NCBI RefSeq assembly: GCF_014192215.1
Contig: NZ_JACHXP010000023.1
Location: 1 to 56,277, forward strand
Length of the DNA stretch: 56,277 bases
From: Halomonas cerina
GTDB taxonomy: Bacteria; Pseudomonadota; Gammaproteobacteria; Pseudomonadales; Halomonadaceae
Direction: 5' to 3'
How positions within the stretch are numbered: the first letter of the stretch is position 1; the number at the start of each line of letters is the position of its first letter. Shown piece after piece: positions 50,952 to 56,277 of this stretch. The notes beneath the pieces are model-generated. The model searched no databases, was not told the origin of the DNA, and worked only from the letters and a program-made list of their open reading frames with translations. The position numbers and the translations under genes are program-made.

Positions 50952-52864
50952 TACAGCTCCTTCAGCAGCCGGCCGATGATCTCCTGCTGTCCCAGCTCCG
51001 CGGTGTTGACGGTGATCTCCGCCGCCTTGGGCACCTCGTAGGGGCTGTTGATGCCGGTGAAGTCGGTCAGCTTGCCTTCGCGGGCCTTCTGGTACAGGCC
51101 CTTGGGGTCGCGCTGCTCGCACACATCCAGGGGGGTGTCGACGTGCACCTCGATGAAGTCGCCCTCGTCGAACAGCTCGCGGGCGGCGTCGCGGTCGGCG
51201 CGGAACGGCGAGATGAAGGCGGTGATCACGATGACCCCGGCCTCGGCGAACAGCCGGGCGACCTCGCCCACGCGGCGGATGTTCTCGGTGCGGTCGGCCT
51301 CGCTCATCCCCAGGTCCTTGCACAGGCCGTGGCGGATGTTGTCGCCGTCGAGCAGCATGGTGTGGTAGCCGCGGCGGTTGAGCTCCACCTCCAGGGCGTT
51401 GGCTAGGCTCGACTTGCCGGAGCCGGAGTAGCCGGTGAACCATACGCACTTGCCGGCGTGGCCGTTGATCTGCTCGCGCATGGCCTGGGTCACGCTGGTG
51501 CGGTTCCACACCACGCGGGCCTTGCTATCGTGCTCGCGGTACTCGTAGGGCAGCTCGCTGTCGAGCGGGCGGTGGATCATGCCGGCGCCCACGGTGAGGT
51601 TGGTCAGCCGGTCGATGAAGATGAAGCTGCCGGTGCCGGGGCTGGTGCGGTAGTCGTCCACCGGCACCGGGGCGGTGAGCTCGACGTGGCAACGGGCGAT
51701 GGCGTTGAGGTCGAGATGATCCGCATGGCGCTGCTCGAGGGTGTTGACGTCGACCTGGTAGTCGATGGCGGTGACCTTACCGGCGAGGTCGCGGGTGGCC
51801 AGCTTGAGGTCGTAGAGCTTGCCGGGCTCGAGCGGGGTCTCGTGCATCCACACGATGTCGGCCTCGAAGCTCGAGGCCAGCGGCACCGGTTCGTCGGCCC
51901 CCACCAGCCAGTCGCCGCGGGAGATATCGATCTCGTCGGCCAGGGTCACGGTGATCGCCTGGCCGGGATAGGCGGCCTCGAGGTCACCGTCGAAGGTCAC
52001 TAGGCGCGCGATGGTGCTGGTCTTGCCGGAGGGCAGCGCACGCACCGCCTGGCCGGGGTGCAGGATGCCCGCGGCCAGGGTGCCGCAGTAGCCGCGGAAG
52101 TCGAGATTGGGCCGATTGACGTACTGCACCGGCAGGCGCAGGTCGCGCAGGTTGTGGTCGTGGCTGATCTCCACGCTCTCGAGCAGCTCGAGCAGCGCTG
52201 GGCCCTCATACCAGCTCATCGTCTCGCTTGGGTTGACCACATTGTCGCCCTTCAGCGCCGACATCGGCACGAAGCGAATGTCGCGGGCACCCAGCTTGTC
52301 GGCCAGGGCCTGGTACTCGGCGACGATCTCGTCGAAGCGCGCCTGGCTGTAATCCACCAGGTCCATCTTGTTGATCGCCACCACCAGGTGCTGGATGCCC
52401 AGCAGGTCGGCGATGAAGCTGTGGCGCCGGGTTTGGGTCTGCACGCCGTGACGGGCGTCGATCAAAATCACCGCCAGGCTCGCCGTGGAGGCGCCGGTGG
52501 CCATGTTGCGGGTGTACTGCTCGTGCCCCGGAGTGTCGGCGATGATGAACTTGCGCCTGTCGGTGGAGAAGAAACGGTAGGCGACATCGATGGTGATGCC
52601 CTGCTCGCGCTCCGACTGCAACCCATCGACCAGCAGCGCCAGGTCGACCGCATCGCCGGTGGTGCCGCTGGTCTTCGAGGCTTGAGTGATCGCCGCCAGC
52701 TGATCCTCATAGATCATCTTGGAGTCGTGCAGCAGGCGCCCGATCAGCGTCGACTTGCCGTCGTCGACGCTGCCGCAGGTGATGAAGCGCAGCAGGTCTT
52801 TCTGCTCGTGCTCTTTCAAGTAGGTTTCGATGTCTTCCGAGATCATCGCAGATGCATGTGCCAC
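50951..52864 (-). CDS. cysNC: Bifunctional sulfate adenylyltransferase subunit 1 / APS kinase CysNC
   Basis: CysN is the GTPase subunit that, with CysD, makes APS from sulfate and ATP; the fused CysC domain phosphorylates APS to PAPS. The 637-residue protein has the translation-factor-type GTPase domain ([40 protein letters not shown]), beta-barrel domains, and C-terminal APS kinase with [18 protein letters not shown] and DGDNIRHGL. The GTG at 52864 has GGAG 8 nt upstream; an ATG six codons later is the alternative. Fused CysNC is typical of PAPS made for sulfation or assimilation. It is coupled to glmS. Confidence 0.96.
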   Translation of the reverse strand: MAHASAMISEDIETYLKEHEQKDLLRFITCGSVDDGKSTLIGRLLHDSKMIYEDQLAAITQASKTSGTTGDAVDLALLVDGLQSEREQGITIDVAYRFFSTDRRKFIIADTPGHEQYTRNMATGASTASLAVILIDARHGVQTQTRRHSFIADLLGIQHLVVAINKMDLVDYSQARFDEIVAEYQALADKLGARDIRFVPMSALKGDNVVNPSETMSWYEGPALLELLESVEISHDHNLRDLRLPVQYVNRPNLDFRGYCGTLAAGILHPGQAVRALPSGKTSTIARLVTFDGDLEAAYPGQAITVTLADEIDISRGDWLVGADEPVPLASSFEADIVWMHETPLEPGKLYDLKLATRDLAGKVTAIDYQVDVNTLEQRHADHLDLNAIARCHVELTAPVPVDDYRTSPGTGSFIFIDRLTNLTVGAGMIHRPLDSELPYEYREHDSKARVVWNRTSVTQAMREQINGHAGKCVWFTGYSGSGKSSLANALEVELNRRGYHTMLLDGDNIRHGLCKDLGMSEADRTENIRRVGEVARLFAEAGVIVITAFISPFRADRDAARELFDEGDFIEVHVDTPLDVCEQRDPKGLYQKAREGKLTDFTGINSPYEVPKAAEITVNTAELGQQEIIGRLLKEL

Positions 52865-52899
52865 AGTCTTTTCTCCATCCTGGTGAAGAGCACGAGCGC

Positions 52900-52976
52900 T
52901 GCGAGCTCCGGGCGTCGGGCTTCGAGCGGCGCTTCGCGCCAGTCACGGGCTTCGAGCTACGAGCTACGGGCACGCC
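52900..52976. repeat. Degenerate heptameric repeat tract (CGAGCTA/CGGGCTT-type)
   Basis: Heptads such as CGAGCTC, CGGGCGT, CGGGCTT, CGAGCGG, and later CGAGCTA, CGAGCTA, CGGGCAC run through the gap between the four-helix-bundle gene and cysNC. The tract is interrupted by a short G+C-rich palindrome (GGCGCTTCGCGCC). Confidence 0.7.
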
Positions 52977-52998
52977 GTGCCCTCTTCATGTCTAGTGG

Positions 52999-53352
52999 TT
53001 ATCTCTGAGGACGCATATCAAGCGCTTTGAGTAAGGAACCGAGCATTCGCGACAGGGTCATGGCTTCGTTTCGCCAGTGCTGCCCCACGGCTTCGGTGAT
53101 ATAGCCCACTTCGATGCCAATCAGCGTCTGGGTCGCAAACTCGCCACACGAGCCTTTGGCGATCGAGACGAAGCGAAACTTTTCCTTTTCCGTGAAACGC
53201 TCGAAGCCCTCAGCAATATTGCTGGGTATCGACAAGGCGGAACGCGTGATCTGATCCTTGAAACCGAAATCGCGTAAATCTTTCAATTCTCGATAGACCT
53301 CAACGCTGAGCTGCTTACTACGCTGCCAGACTTCCATTTTTTCGTGGCGCAT
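52999..53352 (-). CDS. Four-helix bundle protein (S23/Avd-like)
   Basis: The 117-residue all-helical protein matches the four-helix-bundle family (TIGR02436; S23 rRNA intervening-sequence and Avd-like): MRHEKMEVWQRSKQLSVEVY, DQITRSALSIPSNIAEGFER and FVSIAKGSCGEFATQTLIG. In spirochaetes the relatives lie in 23S rRNA intervening sequences; Avd helps diversity-generating retroelements. Stand-alone copies have no known role. AAGGA precedes ATG 53352; an upstream extension reads through repeats. It is flanked on both sides by heptameric tracts and interrupts cysD-cysNC, so the unit looks inserted. Confidence 0.88.
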   Translation of the reverse strand: MRHEKMEVWQRSKQLSVEVYRELKDLRDFGFKDQITRSALSIPSNIAEGFERFTEKEKFRFVSIAKGSCGEFATQTLIGIEVGYITEAVGQHWRNEAMTLSRMLGSLLKALDMRPQR

Positions 53353-53371
53353 ATGACGTCCTTGTCGGTTC

Positions 53372-53427
53372 CGAGCTTCGAGCATCGAGCTTCGAGCTTC
53401 GAGCTTCGAGCTTCGAGCTTCGAGCAG
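53372..53427. repeat. Heptameric tandem repeat (CGAGCTT)8
   Basis: Eight contiguous heptads (six perfect CGAGCTT, plus one CGAGCAT and one CGAGCAG) lie 20 nt upstream of the four-helix-bundle start codon. The perfect copies imply recent expansion. Confidence 0.9.
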
Positions 53428-53446
53428 TATTGTAGCCCACAGCGCG

Positions 53447-53522
53447 TGGCCCTTAGCCCTTAGCCCGTACCTATAGCCCGTAGCCCGTAGCCCGTAGCCC
53501 GTAGCCCGTAGCCCGTAGCTCA
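53447..53522. repeat. Heptameric tandem repeat (TAGCCCG)n up to the cysD stop
   Basis: After degenerate units (TAGCCCT, TAGCCCG, one 6-mer TACCTA), six perfect TAGCCCG heptads occupy 53474-53515, and the last, TAGCTCA, runs into the cysD stop codon at 53520-53522. Confidence 0.9.
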
Positions 53523-54437
53523 AAAATAGCCTTCGCGTTTCTTCTTCTCCATCGACCCGGCCTGATCATGGTCGATGGCGCGGCCGCTGCGCTCGGACGT
53601 CCGCGTCAGCAGCATTTCCTGGATGATCTCGGGCAGGGTGGCAGCTTTGGATTCCACCGCGCCGGTCAGCGGGTAGCAGCCCAGGGTGCGGAAACGGACC
53701 CACTTCTCCTCGGGCACTTCGCCGGGTTCGAGCGGCAGGCGCTCGTCGTCGACCATGATCTGCATGCCGTCACGCTCGACCACCGGGCGCGGGGCGGCGT
53801 AGTAGAGCGGCACGATGGGGATGGATTCGAGGTAGATGTACTGCCAGATGTCCAGCTCGGTCCAGTTGGAAAGCGGGAACACGCGGATCGACTCGCCCTT
53901 GTTGACCTTGGCGTTATAGACGTTCCACAGCTCCGGGCGCTGGCTCTTGGGCTCCCAGCGGTGGTGCTTGTCACGGAAGGAGAACACCCGCTCCTTGGCG
54001 CGGCTGGCTTCCTCGTCGCGGCGCGCCCCGCCGAAAGCGGCATCGAAGCCGTACTGGTCCAGCGCCTGCTTGAGCGCCGTGGTCTTCATGATGTCGGTGT
54101 ACTTGGCGCTGCCGTGCTCGAAGGGGTTGATGCCGGCCGCGACCCCTTCCTGGTTGATGTGCTCGATCAGGTCCATGCCGGACTCCGCGGCCATGCGGTC
54201 GCGGAACTCGATCATTTCGCGGAACTTCCAGGTGGTGTTGATGTGCATCAGCGGGAACGGCGGCACGCCGGGATAGAAGGCCTTGCGCGCCAGGTGCAGC
54301 ATCACCGAGGAGTCCTTGCCGATGGAGTAGAGCATCACCGGGTTGCGAAACTCCGCGGCCACCTCGCGAATGATGTGGATCGACTCAGCCTCGAGCTGCT
54401 TGAGGTGGGTCTGGCGGTCGGGGGTGATTTCAGACAT
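53520..54437 (-). CDS. cysD: Sulfate adenylyltransferase subunit 2 CysD
   Basis: CysD is the ATP-sulfurylase catalytic subunit that adenylates sulfate to APS with CysN. The 305-residue protein has the PP-loop motif [86 protein letters not shown] and the C-terminal KKKREGYF. It is the first gene of the PAPS unit, separated from cysNC by a four-helix-bundle gene and repeats, an unusual split of cysDN. Its stop codon lies within a heptad. Confidence 0.96.
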   Translation of the reverse strand: MSEITPDRQTHLKQLEAESIHIIREVAAEFRNPVMLYSIGKDSSVMLHLARKAFYPGVPPFPLMHINTTWKFREMIEFRDRMAAESGMDLIEHINQEGVAAGINPFEHGSAKYTDIMKTTALKQALDQYGFDAAFGGARRDEEASRAKERVFSFRDKHHRWEPKSQRPELWNVYNAKVNKGESIRVFPLSNWTELDIWQYIYLESIPIVPLYYAAPRPVVERDGMQIMVDDERLPLEPGEVPEEKWVRFRTLGCYPLTGAVESKAATLPEIIQEMLLTRTSERSGRAIDHDQAGSMEKKKREGYF

Positions 54438-54505
54438 CGAATAGGCCTTGGGGAATAGCGGGTTTTAGATGGAAGATGGAAACCAAATAGTGGAAGACGA
54501 AAGAA

Positions 54506-54831
54506 TCAGCAATAAAAATATTGACAAAAACTAACGCATATTTCATCAAAAACATCTTTCTTCAGGGTGCCAAACTGGCCAATCACGACTGATTCATTAA
54601 GGGTATAGACCTTTCCATACCTGACCCAGCTTGTCTTGGGAAGCACGCCATCAATGAAACTGTGGCCATAGATAGGCACGGATTGCTGATGGTTTGACTT
54701 GGAAGTAATAGCCAGGCACACCATGTCACCGTAGGCATCAGCGGGATGAAATACGAGCACAGGTCTTTCTTTTTAGTTTGCAAATCAAAGAAAGGAAATG
54801 GAATCAGGACAACATCACCGTACTGGTACAT
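54506..54831 (-). pseudogene. PemK/MazF-like toxin with frameshift in an A tract
   Basis: From ATG 54831 the frame reads MYQYGDVVLIPFPFFDLQTK, then KKDLCSYF. The true PemK continuation, PVLVFHPADAYGDMVCLAIT, lies in the next frame and runs to the stop at 54506 (TLKKDVFDEIC near the end). One missing A in the run AAAAAGAAAGACC near 54770 explains the shift. PemK/MazF are mRNA interferases. A homopolymer site makes sequencing error or phase variation possible. The antitoxin gene upstream overlaps the start by 17 nt. Confidence 0.75.
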
Positions 54832-55018
54832 CGTTCCAAACCTCGTCCTCGTCATTGTCCCATAGCTTCTCCATGCTCGACTCCTGAGCTTGGGAAAGAC
54901 TTTTCAGCTCATTTTTCTCAATCTTTTGCATCAAAAAATAAGTAAAGTCCAGCACTTCTTCCTGGAGTGATTCTGGAAGCCGGCTAACATTCTCAACAAT
55001 TTTTTCAGAGGTATTCAT
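54815..55018 (-). CDS. Antitoxin, DUF2281-like, partner of PemK
   Basis: The 67-residue acidic protein (MNTSEKIVENVSRLPESLQE, then EVLDFTYFLMQKIE) has the ELPESLQxEVLDFxxFL pattern of DUF2281-type antitoxins. It overlaps the PemK start by 17 nt. The C-terminal half is very acidic (WDNDEDEVWND) and probably mimics nucleic acid at the toxin. If the toxin is truly frameshifted this is an orphan antitoxin. G+C is lower than in cysD. Confidence 0.78.
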   Translation of the reverse strand: MNTSEKIVENVSRLPESLQEEVLDFTYFLMQKIEKNELKSLSQAQESSMEKLWDNDEDEVWNDVPVR

Positions 55019-55046
55019 GGTCTATTCACCTCGTTAGCAAGAACGT

Positions 55047-55268
55047 CTACCCCATTTCGATATCCATATCGACTTCCGGAAAACTCTTTCGTTTCGCCTT
55101 GATACGTTCAAATTCCTCGAGTGCGCCTCCTGCCTGCCGGTTGGGGCAGGCACGGGAATCTTCTTCTACCAGAATAATGATCCTGACATGCTTGTTGGCC
55201 AATTTTTCATAATCTTTGATTTTCAGATATCTGCTGGTGATATCGGTTTCAAATTCTACGGCATACAT
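55047..55268 (-). CDS. Small antitoxin-like protein with in-frame palindromic insertion
   Basis: The 73-residue protein starts MYAVEFETDITSRYLKIKDY and has a beta-strand HVRIIILVEEDS, as in small AbrB/DUF-type antitoxins (xxVEFEADIxxGxIKIPxxY...VxIxVxE). The segment ACPNRQAGG is encoded by a palindrome (55131-55152), giving an extra loop before LEEFERIKAKRKS. No toxin is apparent beside it. Start ATG 55268; an earlier Met seven codons upstream is possible. Confidence 0.6.
   Translation of the reverse strand: MYAVEFETDITSRYLKIKDYEKLANKHVRIIILVEEDSRACPNRQAGGALEEFERIKAKRKSFPEVDMDIEMG
55131..55152. repeat. Palindromic element inside a small coding gene
   Basis: TGCCTGCC (55131-55138) pairs with GGCAGGCA (55145-55152). 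It encodes the ACPNRQAGG loop on the minus strand, in frame. Similar palindromes inside ORFs (RPE-like) are known in other bacteria. Confidence 0.6.
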
Positions 55269-55339
55269 ATCATCTACCCTCTGCAGCATGGACCACCATA
55301 ACTCTCAGGTTAGTCCAGAGCCGAGAACCAGGAGATTTT

Positions 55340-56167
55340 TCACCGTTCGAGGCTCGCGCGTAGCGCGTCTTCCCAGCGCGCATCCCGCTGCCCGGCGACG
55401 ATGAAGAAGGGGTTCAAGACGCTGTCCTGCTGGTTGCAGCGCAGCGATTCGAGGGTCTCAGCATTGAGCACCTCGCCGCCGGCGGCGGTGACCACGGCCT
55501 GGGCGGCGGCGGTGTCCCATTCGCAGGTAGGGGCGAGGCGCGGGTAGAGGTCGGCCTTGCCTTCGGCGACCAGGCAGAGCTTCAGCGAACTGCCCATGGA
55601 GACGCGCTCATGGGCGGGCAGCGCGGCACAGAAGGCCTCGAAGGACTCGGCGCCGTGGCGACGGCTGCCCACCACCTTCCAGGGTTCGACGTCGGGATCC
55701 GGCAGCGCGCGTACCTGGAGCGCTTGCTTTTCGCCATTCGTGAGCTTGACGGCGCCCTGCCCCGCCTGGCCGACCCAGGTGGTCTCCAGCACCGGGGCAT
55801 GCACGATGCCGAATACCGGCACGCCATCCTCGATCAGCGCCATGTTGAGGGTGAACTCACCGTTCTTGTTGATGAATTCCTTGGTACCGTCCAGCGGGTC
55901 GATCAGCCAGTAGCGGTCCCAGGCGCGGCGGATGGCGAAGGGAATCCCGTCGGACTCCTCGGAGAGCACCGGCACCTGGGGGGCCACCGCCTCGAGCAGC
56001 GCCACCAGCGCATGGTGCGAGGCCATGTCCGCCTCGGTCAGGGGGCTCTCATCGGCCTTGGACTCGACGTCGAAGTCGCGCTCATAGATGGCCAGCACCT
56101 CGCGGCCGGCGGCGTGAACGCCTTCGATCAAGCGGGTGCGCATGTCGTCCGTTACGAAATCAGTCAA
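55340..56167 (-). CDS. cysQ: 3'(2'),5'-bisphosphate nucleotidase CysQ
   Basis: CysQ dephosphorylates 3'-phosphoadenosine-5'-phosphate (PAP), the by-product of PAPS-dependent sulfation, to AMP; PAP buildup inhibits sulfotransferases. The 275-residue protein has the inositol-phosphatase-like metal motifs: SPLTEADMASH, VLSEESDG, DPLDGTKEFINKNGEFTLN with WLIDPLDGT, and CEWDTAAAQAVV. Translation starts at TTG 56167 after AAGGAG. A (GGGCTTC)n tract lies just upstream. It completes the PAPS cycle with cysD and cysNC. Confidence 0.94.
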   Translation of the reverse strand: MTDFVTDDMRTRLIEGVHAAGREVLAIYERDFDVESKADESPLTEADMASHHALVALLEAVAPQVPVLSEESDGIPFAIRRAWDRYWLIDPLDGTKEFINKNGEFTLNMALIEDGVPVFGIVHAPVLETTWVGQAGQGAVKLTNGEKQALQVRALPDPDVEPWKVVGSRRHGAESFEAFCAALPAHERVSMGSSLKLCLVAEGKADLYPRLAPTCEWDTAAAQAVVTAAGGEVLNAETLESLRCNQQDSVLNPFFIVAGQRDARWEDALRASLER

Positions 56168-56182
56168 GAGAACTCCTTGTAG

Positions 56183-56277
56183 TGGCTTCGGGCTTCGGGC
56201 TTCGGGCTTCGGGCTTCGGGCTTCGGGCTTCGGGCTTCGGGCTTCGGGCTTCGGGCTTCGGGCTTCGGGCTTCGGGC
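56183..56277. repeat. Heptameric tandem repeat (GGGCTTC)n at window edge
   Basis: TGGCTTC (56183-56189) is followed by twelve perfect GGGCTTC heptads (56190-56273) and a truncated copy at the window end. It begins 15 nt upstream of the cysQ start, within its likely leader or promoter. It is the longest and most regular tract in the window. Confidence 0.93.

Noticed and set aside
53353..53523. N-terminal extension of the four-helix-bundle protein made of repeated GLRATGY-like units
   Set aside because: It is simply translation of the heptad tracts; the ATG at 53352 has a good ribosome-binding site and matches the family start.
56183..56277. Regular repeat array resembling a CRISPR
   Set aside because: Units are 7 bp, contiguous and without spacers, and no cas gene is present.

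Overview
The window is chromosomal DNA of a high-G+C gammaproteobacterium. The gene order tig-clpP-clpX-lon-hupB-ppiD, the luxS-mtnN and folD neighbourhoods, and the protein sequences resemble Halomonas and relatives (Halomonadaceae). This assignment is inference from pattern, not from a database search.

Layout. Positions 1-3300 hold the 3' part of an IscB-type RNA-guided nuclease gene just upstream of lpxH, a DUF4258/DUF2283 pair whose first gene carries a nonsense codon, and a CobW-family GTPase gene with a Zur-box-like operator. Positions 3500-12100 are a protein quality-control block on the minus strand: tig, clpP, clpX, lon, hupB and ppiD. Four tRNA genes (Pro, Arg, His, His) follow at 12331-12796. 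Positions 13000-22600 are mostly housekeeping: folD, the luxS-mtnN methyl-cycle pair, a MntA/HepT toxin-antitoxin pair, pyrC, a drug/metabolite exporter, a D-amino-acid-dehydrogenase-like oxidoreductase, a TerB protein, a HisC-like aminotransferase and a 166-bp MITE-like element.

Positions 22668-56277 form a large cell-surface polysaccharide locus. Its left part has glycosyltransferases, LPS-kinase-like proteins, an O-antigen ligase/polymerase family protein, an undecaprenyl-phosphate sugar phosphotransferase and a membrane protein with a degenerate kinase domain. Its centre is patchy and A+T-rich: a sulfotransferase, an IS1595-type remnant, a heparinase II/III-like protein, a double GT-B protein and a 1016-residue sulfotransferase/coiled-coil/glycosyltransferase fusion. 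Its right part supplies precursors: wecC and wecB (UDP-ManNAcA), glmS (glucosamine-6-phosphate), cysD and cysNC (PAPS) and cysQ (PAP removal). Together these suggest a sulfated, amino-sugar and uronic-acid-containing surface polysaccharide, with sulfate-donor supply encoded beside the sulfotransferases. No flippase or Wza/Wzc export gene is visible, so the locus is probably incomplete here.

The right end is rich in small toxin-antitoxin modules and decayed genes: a RelE/ParE pair, HigA with a HigB remnant, a frameshifted PemK pair, and two DUF4351 tails. The whole window is studded with 7-bp tandem repeats of varying sequence. They sit between genes, abut stop codons of ppiD, folD and cysD, flank a four-helix-bundle gene inside the cys cluster, and in one case lie inside the glmS reading frame.
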